Source: Planctomycetota bacterium
GTDB lineage: Bacteria; Planctomycetota; Planctomycetia; Pirellulales; S012-138
NCBI GenBank assembly: GCA_026982835.1
Contig: JALSGI010000423.1
Coordinates: forward strand, 1-17,915
Reading direction: 5' to 3'
Length of the DNA: 17,915 nt
Part shown: positions 10,203 to 17,732 of the stretch, in pieces
How the letters are laid out: each line of letters begins with the position of its first letter
Numbering within the stretch: position 1 is the stretch's first letter
Position numbers and translations under genes: made by a program
Notes under the pieces: generated by a model
Database searches by the model: none
Told to the model about the DNA's origin: nothing
Seen by the model: the letters and a program-made list of their open reading frames with translations, nothing else

Positions 10203-10367
10203 CCGGGAACTTCAGCTCCCGGTTCGCCGTTCTCCGCCGACTGAAGTCGGCGGTTTGGTGTACAAATCGGCGATGGTTCTTGCACCAGCGAGCCGCGAGT
10301 GTTAACTCGCGGAGCCAATTGGCGAAGCGGCGTTTTTCGGTTCTCCTCCGGGAGCTGACGCTCCCGG
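10203..10367. repeat. Intergenic hairpin cluster B (four 20-nt hairpins, alternating orientation)
   Basis: Between the tRNA and the DUF1501 gene (286-base gap) are four hairpins of the same 8-4-8 design as cluster A: 10203-10222 (CCGGGAAC/GCTCCCGG, loop TTCA, one mismatch), 10234-10253 (CCGCCGAC/GTCGGCGG, loop TGAA), 10293-10312 (CCGCGAGT/ACTCGCGG, loop GTTA) and 10348-10367 (CCGGGAGC/GCTCCCGG, loop TGAC). Read on the minus strand, the first and third have loops TGAA and TAAC and are followed by CTCG or CTCGC, as the fourth is on the plus strand. The orientations therefore alternate -,+,-,+, as in BIME arrangements of REP sequences. Nothing coding is supported here. Confidence 0.8.
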
Positions 10368-10394
10368 CTCGCCGTTTGTGAGAACTCAGCCGGA

Positions 10395-11822
10395 TTATCC
10401 GCTCCAGAGGGCCGTCACGGGACGGCCCGGGGCGGCGGCAAACTCCCGGCCCAGCAGGTCCTGGTACCGCTCTCGGGGATCAATTCCCAAGGCCCAAAAC
10501 ACCGTGGCAGCCAGGTCTCCGGGGGTGATAGGCTGTTGCTGCACGTAGGCTCCCAAGCGGTCGGTTCGCCCCAGCACCGCGCCGGGCGTGGTGCCGGCTC
10601 CGGCCACCAGGATGGAATAGGCGGCCGCCCAGTGCTTGCGGCCCGGGTAGCGCCCCTTGAAGTTGGCCTCGAACGCCACGCGGGGGGCCCGGCCGAACTC
10701 GCCCATGCAGATCACCAGCGTTGTTTCCAGCAACCCCCGCTGGTCCAGGTCCTCCAGCAGGGCCGAAAAGCTCTGGTCGAACCGGGGCAGCAAGTGCGTG
10801 CGCAGGGCCTGGAAGATGTCGTTGTGCGTGTCCCAGCCGTAGTAGTCGGTCTGGCCCGGGTAGCGGTCCTGGCCGCGGTTGGTGTGGTTGAACATCACGG
10901 TCACAAGCGGCACGCCGGCTTCGACGAGTCGCCGGGCCAGCAGGCACGCCTGGCCGGAACGCCATCGCCCGTAGCGGTCTTTCACTTGTTCGGGCTCTTG
11001 GGCCAGGTCGAACGCCCGCACGCACTCGGGCCGGTCCAGCACCTCGAACGCCCGGCGATAGGCCACGTGCAACTGCTGCATCGGAGCATGGTGTTCCATC
11101 CGGCGGCGGAAGCGATCCACGCTGGCCAGCAGGCGGCGCCTGCGGGCCAGTCGCACATGGGGTACTTCCTGTTGCGGCTGCAGGCCCGGCAGGGCTCCCG
11201 CCCCGGCCGTGGCATCGCCCACCAAAAGCGGCTGGCACGCCGGCCCCAGGATGCCGGCAAACTGCCCTGGGGAGACGTTTTCCGGGATCAGGGCCGGGGC
11301 ATTGAGATACACGGCCGAGGAGGGGAACTGCCCGCTGGGTCGCAGCCGGTGCAGCACGGCTCCCAGGGTGGGCATGTCTTCGGGGGTGGGCGGGGGGTTG
11401 GAGCTTCGCCGCCGGTGGTAGTGCCCGGTGAGGGCCAGATAGACCGCCGAGCCGTGATCCAGATCCTCGTGCGTCATGCTGCGGACGATTTGGAATCGAT
11501 GGGCCAGGCGGGCCAGGCGGGGCAGATGCTCGCAGATTTGCACGCCTGGGACGCTGGTAGCAACCGGCCGGAACGCCCCCCGGACCGTCTCAGGAGCTTG
11601 GGGTTTCATGTCCCACAGGTCCAGGTGGCTTTGCCCGCCGTTGGCAAACACCACCAGCACGCTGCGGGCGCTGGCCCAGCCGGGGCCTCCAGCGAGAGAG
11701 GCGGCTTGGGTTCTCTTTGGCAACCAGGCTCCCAGCCCGGCTACGCCACCCAGCAGCAGCACCTGCCGCCGCGACAGCGGCCGCCGGGCCAGTGGGGGTG
11801 GGCCCCAACCGATCGACAGCAT
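10395..11822 (-). CDS. DUF1501 family protein, Tat-exported
   Basis: 475 aa member of the DUF1501 family (related to the sulfatase/alkaline phosphatase fold), abundant in planctomycetes; the substrate is not established. Seen: a twin-arginine-type signal, LSRRQVLLLGG (16-26), followed by a hydrophobic stretch; then SVLVVFANGGQSHLDLWD (54-71), SMTHEDLDHGSAVYLALTGHY (115-135), GWDTHND (329-335), MGEFGR (373-378) and GRKHW (394-398), the usual conserved blocks. ATG 11822 has GAGGG six bases upstream and keeps the signal near the N-terminus; a GTG at 11849 is in frame but has no ribosome site. DUF1501 genes often sit next to DUF1549/DUF1553 genes, but this one is alone and divergent from lepA. 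Confidence 0.92.
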   Translation of the reverse strand: MLSIGWGPPPLARRPLSRRQVLLLGGVAGLGAWLPKRTQAASLAGGPGWASARSVLVVFANGGQSHLDLWDMKPQAPETVRGAFRPVATSVPGVQICEHLPRLARLAHRFQIVRSMTHEDLDHGSAVYLALTGHYHRRRSSNPPPTPEDMPTLGAVLHRLRPSGQFPSSAVYLNAPALIPENVSPGQFAGILGPACQPLLVGDATAGAGALPGLQPQQEVPHVRLARRRRLLASVDRFRRRMEHHAPMQQLHVAYRRAFEVLDRPECVRAFDLAQEPEQVKDRYGRWRSGQACLLARRLVEAGVPLVTVMFNHTNRGQDRYPGQTDYYGWDTHNDIFQALRTHLLPRFDQSFSALLEDLDQRGLLETTLVICMGEFGRAPRVAFEANFKGRYPGRKHWAAAYSILVAGAGTTPGAVLGRTDRLGAYVQQQPITPGDLAATVFWALGIDPRERYQDLLGREFAAAPGRPVTALWSG

Positions 11823-11876
11823 GGCCGACCCTCGACTGGATGAAAGCACGGTTTTCTGGACTTTCCGTTATCCCCC

Positions 11877-11914
11877 TGCATTTTAACCCCCGTTGCCTTG
11901 GGGGGTAAAATACA
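11877..11914. promoter_or_regulatory. Imperfect dyad in the DUF1501/lepA divergent region
   Basis: The left arm TGCATTTTAACCCCC (11877-11891) faces the right arm GGGGGGTAAAATACA (11900-11914) with an 8-base spacer. About 13 of 15 positions pair. It is the only AT-rich block in a 233-base divergent region, so it is a plausible promoter and operator zone (TAAAAT and TACAAT occur in the right arm). No convincing -35/-10 pair could be set for either gene. The symmetry is seen; the role is inference. Confidence 0.45.
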
Positions 11915-12055
11915 ATTAAAGTAACGCCCGTGCCGCCCCGGACGAGCTGCCTTGAGCGGCAGCTCGGGAACCGTTTGCTTGCACTCCCTTCCAGGCGCCG
12001 CCCGGAATATCCTCGGCCGGCGGTTCCTGGTTTGCCCACCGGAACCTCGCCTCCG

Positions 12056-13867
12056 ATGCCGCACCCGATTGAAAACATCCGCAACTTTTGCATCATCGCC
12101 CACGTCGATCACGGCAAAAGCACGCTGGCCGACCGCATCCTGCTGGCCACCGGCGCGATCACCGAGCGGGAGTTCCGCGACCAGTTCCTGGACGACTTGG
12201 ACCTGGAGCGCCAGCGGGGCATCACGATCAAGGCCCGGGCCGTCACCCTGCACTGGGAGCACGAAGGCACCCGCTACCAGCTCAATTTGATCGACACGCC
12301 CGGGCACGTGGACTTCCACTACGAGGTGAGCCGCTCGCTGGCTTGCTGCGAAGGGGCGCTGCTGCTGGTGGACGCCTTCCAGGGCGTGGAGGCCCAAACC
12401 GTGGCCAACACCTACGCCGCCCTGGAGCAGGATCTGGTGATCGTGCCGGTGATCAACAAGATCGACCTGAAGCACGCTCGCGTGGACCAGGTGCTGGAAG
12501 AGATCGAAACCAGCCTGGGGCTGGATGCCACCGAGGCGATTCTCTGTAGCGCCAAAACCGGGTTGGGGGTGGAAGAGGTGCTACAGGCGGTAGTCCAGCG
12601 GATCCCCGCCCCTCGGGGAGAGCTGGATGCGCCGCTTCAGGCCATGGTGTTCGATTCCCACTATGATACGTACCGTGGGGCGGTGATTTACGTGCGGGTG
12701 GTTAACGGGACCATCCGCCGCGGGCAACGGGTGCGGCTGCTCAAGGCCGGCACGGTGCACGAGGTGCAGGAATTGGGCTGGTTCGCCCCCGGCCCCCAGC
12801 CGCAGCAGGAGCTGCATGCCGGGCAGGTGGGCTACCTGATCTGCAACATCAAGTCGCTCTCCGAAGTGCATATCGGCGATACGGTTGCCCAGCCCGATGC
12901 CACGGCAAAGCTGGCTCTGCCCGGCTACCAGGAGCCCAAGCGGATGGTCTATTGCGGGCTGTATCCGGCCGACGGGGAGGACTTTGCCGAGTTGCGGGCC
13001 GCGCTGGAGCGGCTCAGCATCAACGACCCCAGCTTCGAGTTCACCCCGGAGACCAGCGACGCCCTGGGTTTCGGCTTTCGCTGCGGTTTTTTGGGGCTGC
13101 TGCACATGGAGATCATCCAGCAGCGCCTGGAGCAAGAGGCCGAGCTGGACCTGGTGCAAACCGCTCCCACGGTCACCTACGAGGTGCTCACCCGGGACGG
13201 CCAGCTGCTGCGGATCACCAACCCGCAGCAGTTGCCCGATGCGGGACAGATTCAAGAGATCCGCCAGCCGGTAGTGCGGGTCAGTTTCGTCATTCCGGCT
13301 GAGTATATCGGCACGGTGATGAAGCTGTGCACGGATCGCCGCGGAGAGTTCGTGCGGACCGAGTACCTTTCGCCCACGCGAGCCATGGTGGTGTTCGACT
13401 TGCCGCTGGCGGAGGTGATTTACGACCTGTACGACCAGCTCAAAAGCCTCACCCACGGCTACGGCACCATGGACTACGAGCTGCTGGGTTACCGCGCGGC
13501 GGACCTGGTGAAGCTGGACATCCTGGTAGGCGGCAAGCGGGTGGATGCCCTGAGCGTGATCTGCCACCGCGAGGACGCCTACCGCCGGGGCAAGGCCATC
13601 GTGGCCAAGCTCAAGGAGGAGATCGACCGCCACCTGTTCGAGGTGGCCATCCAGGCGGCCATCGGCAACCGCGTGATCGCCCGCGAGACGATCCCCGCCA
13701 TTCGCAAGAATGTGACGGCCAAGTGCTACGGGGGTGATATTACCCGCAAGCGGAAGCTCTGGGCCAAGCAGCGCGAGGGAAAGAAGCGGATGAAGTCGGT
13801 CGGCAAGGTGGACATCCCGCAGCGGGCGTTTCTGTCGGTGCTGGACACCAGCCGCAACAAGCGATAG
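12056..13867 (+). CDS. lepA: Elongation factor 4 (LepA)
   Basis: Ribosome-associated GTPase of the translation factor family, 603 aa, the usual length. Seen: G1 AHVDHGKST (15-23), switch I QRGITI (53-58), G3 DTPGH (80-84, with catalytic His84), G4 NKID (134-137), G5 SAK (165-167). The C-terminal part carries the LepA-specific basic tail with CYGGDITRKRKLWAKQREGKKRMK-like features over 13726-13792. ATG 12056 gives the canonical start (PIENIRNFCIIAHVDHG); no good Shine-Dalgarno precedes it, so initiation may not depend on one. In many bacteria lepA precedes a signal peptidase gene; here they are about 11 kb apart. Confidence 0.97.
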   Translation: MPHPIENIRNFCIIAHVDHGKSTLADRILLATGAITEREFRDQFLDDLDLERQRGITIKARAVTLHWEHEGTRYQLNLIDTPGHVDFHYEVSRSLACCEGALLLVDAFQGVEAQTVANTYAALEQDLVIVPVINKIDLKHARVDQVLEEIETSLGLDATEAILCSAKTGLGVEEVLQAVVQRIPAPRGELDAPLQAMVFDSHYDTYRGAVIYVRVVNGTIRRGQRVRLLKAGTVHEVQELGWFAPGPQPQQELHAGQVGYLICNIKSLSEVHIGDTVAQPDATAKLALPGYQEPKRMVYCGLYPADGEDFAELRAALERLSINDPSFEFTPETSDALGFGFRCGFLGLLHMEIIQQRLEQEAELDLVQTAPTVTYEVLTRDGQLLRITNPQQLPDAGQIQEIRQPVVRVSFVIPAEYIGTVMKLCTDRRGEFVRTEYLSPTRAMVVFDLPLAEVIYDLYDQLKSLTHGYGTMDYELLGYRAADLVKLDILVGGKRVDALSVICHREDAYRRGKAIVAKLKEEIDRHLFEVAIQAAIGNRVIARETIPAIRKNVTAKCYGGDITRKRKLWAKQREGKKRMKSVGKVDIPQRAFLSVLDTSRNKR

Positions 13868-14160
13868 GGGCTTCTTTGCCGGGCTGCTCTTCTTTCCCGG
13901 GAGGCAAAAGGAGCAGTGACTCCTGGGCGTCCGACGCCTGGGATGGCCGAGCGCAAAAAAAAATCCCCCATCCCAGCCTCCGCACATCGAAGGTCGTCCC
14001 AGCCTATTAGGTAGATGGCCAGGAGCTGCCAAAAGCGCAAAAATTTTTTGTGCGTCGGCGAAAAGCAGCCGCAGCGTACCGAAGTGCAGCGGAGGGAGCC
14101 CCTTTTGCGAAGACGCTGCAGGGGGGAGGAAGAAATCGCAACCTCTTGCTTTAGCAAAGG
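13868..14160. other. Convergent intergenic region lepA / ECF sigma
   Basis: A 293-base non-coding gap between convergent genes. It holds a GGCGT-CCG-ACGCC hairpin (13926-13938) sitting between two CCTGGG copies, a GGGATGG/CCATCCC inverted pair (13940-13946 and the right arm near 13969-13975) enclosing a run of nine A, and an AT-rich palindrome at 14034-14054. No gene is supported. Confidence 0.5.
14034..14054. terminator. Possible bidirectional terminator between lepA and sigma gene
   Basis: GCGCAAAAA (14035-14043) faces TTTTTTGTGC (14044-14053) as a near-perfect palindrome with A and T tracts on both strands, about 107 bases beyond the sigma stop and 167 beyond the lepA stop. The GC part of the stem is short, so terminator strength is doubtful. 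Confidence 0.3.
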
Positions 14161-14790
14161 TTACGAAGAATCACTCTCCTCCGATGCCGCTTTGAGCTGG
14201 GCGATGAGGATATCGCGGGCCGTCTCCAGCACCAGTTGAACACTCCTCTGGGATTTGCCTAATTCCTGGGCGATCTCAGCCGTGGTGTAGCCTTGCAGCC
14301 GCAGCATGACGATGCGCCGCTGGTTGCGATTCAGTCGCCTCATCAGGTACTCGACCGTATCGACGATTTCGGCAAGCTCTGCGGGGTTGGGATCGCGGGC
14401 CAGGGCTTCCCAGGCGGCCAGCTCGACGACAGTTTTCCCCGATGGAACTTCCCATTGCTGGAGCTCCCGACGCAGATCCCGGCATCCGGCCAGGTAGTAC
14501 TTCACCTTGTGGCCACACTTGCGGAGGGTGATCAACGCCAATAGCGACCAGAGGGAATGCCGATCCCGAAGCTGAAACTCCCCCGCCCGAAGGCGGCCGA
14601 AAAAACTCCGCATGGCCGATTGGACTACGTCCTCCGGGTCCAGCTTCTGCTGCAAGCTGCGTGGCAGCCTCTCGCGGGCCAGACGGATGAGGCGGTTTAC
14701 AAACGCATCGTAAAGTTCCTGGGCAGCTTCCACGTCCCCTTGTTGCAAGCGGGATATCATGTTCCGAAATGCAGCAGAGTCCTCATGCAT
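14161..14790 (-). CDS. ECF-type RNA polymerase sigma factor
   Basis: 209 aa alternative sigma factor. Seen: a sigma-2 region (about 5-105) with LDPEDVVQSAMRSFF (50-64), the planctomycete form of the region-2 core-binding helix, and SLWSLLALITLRKCGHKVKYY (79-99); then a linker and a sigma-4 region (about 143-200) with the helix-turn-helix GYTTAEIAQELGKSQRSVQLVLETAR (167-192). The frame stays open far upstream, but that part is antisense to intergenic or other-frame coding sequence. ATG 14790 gives a normal ECF length, although no Shine-Dalgarno is visible. No anti-sigma gene is adjacent. Regulation is unknown; dyads lie 130-160 bases upstream. The target genes cannot be told from the window. 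Confidence 0.9.
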   Translation of the reverse strand: MHEDSAAFRNMISRLQQGDVEAAQELYDAFVNRLIRLARERLPRSLQQKLDPEDVVQSAMRSFFGRLRAGEFQLRDRHSLWSLLALITLRKCGHKVKYYLAGCRDLRRELQQWEVPSGKTVVELAAWEALARDPNPAELAEIVDTVEYLMRRLNRNQRRIVMLRLQGYTTAEIAQELGKSQRSVQLVLETARDILIAQLKAASEESDSS

Positions 14791-14921
14791 GGTAAAACGC
14801 GGTCTGGTCAAGGAGTTGATGATTCGGGCATCACCTGGGCAGGAAGCAAAAAAGTGATGACTCCCCGGCAAAACCATCAAAGCCCGCTGGCTATCACCTG
14901 CTGGCCGCCGCCACCAGTTTA

Positions 14922-14952
14922 CTCCCTCTAAGGGAGAAAATCGCCGATTTTC
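14922..14952. promoter_or_regulatory. Two adjacent dyads upstream of the ECF sigma gene
   Basis: CTCCCT-CTA-AGGGAG (14922-14936) abuts GAAAATCG-C-CGATTTTC (14936-14952), a perfect 8-1-8 palindrome. They lie between the terminator of the oxidoreductase gene and the sigma gene, 132 or more bases before the sigma start. The octamer ATCACCTG also occurs twice in this leader (14830-14837 and 14893-14900). An operator or promoter role is inferred only. Confidence 0.4.
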
Positions 14953-14954
14953 CC

Positions 14955-14995
14955 AAAAAAACATGCCCGGCTCCTCAGGCGTTCTGAGCCGGGCA
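14955..14995 (-). terminator. Intrinsic terminator of the Gfo/Idh/MocA gene
   Basis: On the minus strand, TGCCCGGCTC (14995-14986) pairs with GAGCCGGGCA (14973-14964), a 10-bp perfect GC-rich stem with a 12-base loop, followed by a run of seven T (14961-14955). It lies 40 bases past the oxidoreductase stop and separates it from the sigma gene. Confidence 0.9.
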
Positions 14996-15035
14996 CAGGC
15001 TTTCGTTTTCGACGACAGGGTATCCGATCGAGCAG

Positions 15036-16541
15036 TTAGCCGGCCGCAGGATCGGTGTTTTCGTCCGGCCAGGGGCCTTCCAGCTTCTGATACGAAGGGG
15101 GAATCTGGCGGCTGAACATCGGATCCTTGTGCGGCGGGTTCCAGCCCGGCACGTGTCGCGGGGCGGCGCGACGCTTGGACATCGCTTCCCATTGCTGGGC
15201 GTAGCTCTCCCCGCCAGGGACGATGGTAAACTGGTCGTTGGCCGCGCCGGGTTCCCGTTGCAGCTCGAACACCTTCCCCTCGCGGTAGCTTTTGGCCCCC
15301 AGCACGATCGTCACCAGGGCGGCTGCTCCCAGGTCGGGCGGGTTGTTGCAGGCCTTCGGGTCGCCTTTCTGCACGGCGGCCACGAAGTTCTCCCAGTGGG
15401 CATAAGTAGAGTCTTTGGGCTGCGGCGTGCTGATGTGCCGCCCTTTCTGGCGATAGGGGCGAGGCACCACCTGGGGCCGTTCGGGCAGGAAGTCGAACCC
15501 GTCGGAGGTGTCGAACGACAACGTACCGTAGAAGCCGCGAATGCATCGCTCGATGGCGTGGTTGTTGCACATGGTGGCTGTGACCACGATCTGCAACCCT
15601 TCGTCGTAGTCGGCGATGATCGTGGCCGTGTCGGGCACGTCCCGGCCGTCGTACTCCAGGAAGATGCCGCCCCCGCCGGTCACCCGCCGCGGGTAGCGCA
15701 CCCCGATGGCCACCAACATCTGCGTCAAGCGATGCACGAACAGGTCGGTGAACAGCCCCGAACCAAACGGCCAGTAGCAGCGCCACTGGGCGAACTTGGC
15801 TCGGTCAAAGGGCATCTTGGGGGCCAGGTCCCACTGGTGGCCCAGGAACATGTCCCAATCGATGTTCTTGGGCGTCATGTCCTTGCTCAAGGCGTAGTAG
15901 CGCCATTGGCCCATGCGGCTGTTGCGGTAGTAGTGGTTCTGGGCCTGGATCACCTTGCCGATCCCGCCGGCGCGGATGAACTCGTTGGCCTTGTGCCAGC
16001 GGGGTTCGCTGGTGCTTTGCACGCCCACTTGCATCACCTGGCCGGTTTCCCGCCAGGCGCGCACCACGTCGAGGGCCTCTTCGATGTGCTTGGTCATCGG
16101 CTTTTCGCAATAGACGGCCTTGCCGGCTCGGAGGGCCTCGATGGTCATCTTGGCGTGCCAGTGGTCCGGCGTGGCCACCACCACGATGTCGATGTCCTTG
16201 TCGTTGACGATGTCCCGATAGTCGCCGGTTTTGTAAACTTCCTTGCCGCAGCGGTCTTTGATCCGCTGGGCCGTCTGCTCGCGGTAGCGATTGAACACGT
16301 CGCACACGGCGGCCGGCTCGATGTTGACGCCGTTTTCCATCAGCTTCATCACGGCGTTGACGTGGGCCTGACAGCGGCCCCCCACGCCCAGGAATCCCAC
16401 CCGCAGGCGGCTGTTGGCCCCGGGGGCCTCGGCGTAGGCCTTGGCCGTCAACAGCCCGGCAGCGGCCGAAGCGGCAGCCGCCCCGGCGGTGGTGTTCTTG
16501 AGAAAAGTGCGCCGGCTCACACTGGATTTGCGTTCACCCAT
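15036..16541 (-). CDS. Gfo/Idh/MocA family oxidoreductase, Tat-exported
   Basis: 501 aa NAD(P)-dependent sugar- or inositol-dehydrogenase-like protein. Seen: a strong Tat signal SRRTFLKN (9-16) followed by an Ala-rich hydrophobic stretch (18-38); Rossmann motif RVGFLGVGGR (47-56); VVVATPDHWHA (120-130); catalytic-type EKP (146-148); then the C-terminal dimerisation and substrate domain with planctomycete-typical DMFLGHQWDLAPK and GSGLFTDLFVHRL blocks. ATG 16541 is well supported by AAGGAG 7 bases upstream (16549-16554). Planctomycetes carry many exported members of this family, often linked to use of complex carbohydrates. The substrate here is unknown and no glycosidase gene is adjacent. Divergent from pyrF, with 162 bases between. 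Confidence 0.95.
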   Translation of the reverse strand: MGERKSSVSRRTFLKNTTAGAAAASAAAGLLTAKAYAEAPGANSRLRVGFLGVGGRCQAHVNAVMKLMENGVNIEPAAVCDVFNRYREQTAQRIKDRCGKEVYKTGDYRDIVNDKDIDIVVVATPDHWHAKMTIEALRAGKAVYCEKPMTKHIEEALDVVRAWRETGQVMQVGVQSTSEPRWHKANEFIRAGGIGKVIQAQNHYYRNSRMGQWRYYALSKDMTPKNIDWDMFLGHQWDLAPKMPFDRAKFAQWRCYWPFGSGLFTDLFVHRLTQMLVAIGVRYPRRVTGGGGIFLEYDGRDVPDTATIIADYDEGLQIVVTATMCNNHAIERCIRGFYGTLSFDTSDGFDFLPERPQVVPRPYRQKGRHISTPQPKDSTYAHWENFVAAVQKGDPKACNNPPDLGAAALVTIVLGAKSYREGKVFELQREPGAANDQFTIVPGGESYAQQWEAMSKRRAAPRHVPGWNPPHKDPMFSRQIPPSYQKLEGPWPDENTDPAAG

Positions 16542-16703
16542 GTTGAAGCTCCTTGGAAAATCAGAAGTTGGAAGCAAGCAAGGCAAGGGGTTGCGATGAC
16601 ACCCGCCACCCACGTTGGGGGCATGGCAGTAATGTGCTTTCGTATTGTACTATGACGACACATTTTTTGCATCCGGGTTTTTCGTGGCAAGCGGGAGTTT
16701 CCC

Positions 16704-17615
16704 ATGCCGGTCCCTTTTGCTGACCGCCTGGCCCAAGCCGTGCGGCGAAAACGCACACCGCTGGTGGTGGGCTTGGATCCTCGACTGGAAATGCTCCCCG
16801 CGGAGCTGGCCCTTGCCGCACCGAGTAATCCACAGCAGGTAAGTGCTGTGTACGAAAGGTTTTGCTGCCAGGTGATCGAGCTGGTGGCACCGCTGGTCCC
16901 GGCCGTAAAGCCCCAGGTGGCGTTCTTCGAGCGGTGGGGGCCCCCAGGACTGGAAGCCCTGGCAGGGGTCATTCGCCATGCTCGGCAGGCGGGCTTGCTG
17001 GTCCTTGTCGATGCCAAGCGAGGCGACATTGGCTCTACAGCCGTGGCTTACGCCCAGGCGTACCTTGGCCCGCAGGCCCCCTGGCCGGGGGATGCCCTTA
17101 CGGTGAATCCCTACCTGGGCCCGGACACCCTGGAGCCGTTCCTCTCCCTGGCCGCCGAGCAGGGCAGGGGGGTGTTCGTGCTGGTAAAAACTTCCAACCG
17201 GCAAAGCGGAGCCTTCCAGGACCTGCCGGCCGAAGTGCCCCTGCACGAGCATGTGGCCGCTTTCGTGGAACGGCAGGCCGCCCAAACGACCGGGGGCTGC
17301 GGCTATGGGGCCGTGGGAGCCGTGGTGGGGGCCACGCATCCACAGCAACTGGCCCGACTGCGCAAGCTCATGCCCCATGCGTGGTTCTTGGTCCCCGGCC
17401 TGGGCGCCCAGGGGGCTACGGCAGCCGATGTGGCCGCGGCTTTCGACCCGCGAGGGCTGGGAGCCGTGGTGAACAGCTCCCGCGGGATCATCTACGCCTG
17501 GCACCAGGAAGCCTACGCCCACCTGGGCGATAAGCAGTGGCAAGAGGCCGTGCAGCAGGCTGCCCGGGACACCATTGAACAACTCCGCCGCCACACTCCG
17601 GCCGGAGCTTTATAG
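16704..17615 (+). CDS. pyrF: Orotidine 5'-phosphate decarboxylase, subfamily 2
   Basis: Converts OMP to UMP, the last step of de novo pyrimidine synthesis. At 303 aa it fits the longer subfamily-2 type rather than the ~230 aa E. coli type. Seen: VVGLDPR (21-27), VKPQVAFFE (68-76), LVDAKRGDIGSTA (101-113; Lys105 and Asp108 of the catalytic DxKxxDI motif), VLVKTSN (159-165), VVGATHP (207-213), VPGLGAQGA (230-238) and VNSSRGIIYA (256-265). GGGAG (16693-16697) lies 6 bases before ATG 16704. The TAG stop (17613-17615) falls in the left inverted repeat of a MITE-like sequence, so the last residues or stop may have been supplied by that insertion. Confidence 0.95.
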   Translation: MPVPFADRLAQAVRRKRTPLVVGLDPRLEMLPAELALAAPSNPQQVSAVYERFCCQVIELVAPLVPAVKPQVAFFERWGPPGLEALAGVIRHARQAGLLVLVDAKRGDIGSTAVAYAQAYLGPQAPWPGDALTVNPYLGPDTLEPFLSLAAEQGRGVFVLVKTSNRQSGAFQDLPAEVPLHEHVAAFVERQAAQTTGGCGYGAVGAVVGATHPQQLARLRKLMPHAWFLVPGLGAQGATAADVAAAFDPRGLGAVVNSSRGIIYAWHQEAYAHLGDKQWQEAVQQAARDTIEQLRRHTPAGAL

Positions 17616-17728
17616 CAGCCCGTTGAATAACGCAAGGGCAAGCCCCCCGCCGAGCCGCTTTTTTCAGAAGCTACGGCGAATCCTGTGATGCGATTCCGTT
17701 TCAAAAAGACTTCTTCAACGGGCCGATA
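17611..17728. mobile_element. MITE-like non-autonomous element
   Basis: Terminal inverted repeats GCCCGTTGAATAA (17618-17630) and, on the other strand, GCCCGTTGAAGAA (ending near 17723) match in 12 of 13 positions, about 105 bases apart. The outer flanks are also partly symmetric (TATAGCA versus TATCG). The inside is non-coding and contains a further hairpin, CGCCGAGC/GCTACGGCG with one bulged base. No transposase is present. The boundaries are approximate and no clear target duplication was identified. It could alternatively be a long-range terminator structure of pyrF. Confidence 0.55.
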
Positions 17729-17732
17729 GGAA

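Noticed and set aside
9985..10305. 106-codon open frame across the tRNA
   Set aside because: It runs through an intact tRNA-Ser and a hairpin cluster, so coding is not credible.
10203..10367. CRISPR array
   Set aside because: Stem sequences differ between copies, spacing is irregular, orientation alternates and no cas genes are nearby.
12581..14032. 483-codon open frame on the minus strand
   Set aside because: Antisense to lepA, whose frame is fully conserved.
14791..15786. Upstream in-frame extension of the ECF sigma gene
   Set aside because: It would cross a strong terminator and overlap the oxidoreductase gene in another frame; the extra residues match nothing and ECF proteins are about 200 aa.
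15129..16655. 508-codon open frame on the plus strand
   Set aside because: Antisense to the Gfo/Idh/MocA gene; composition rich in His/Val/Gly with no motif.
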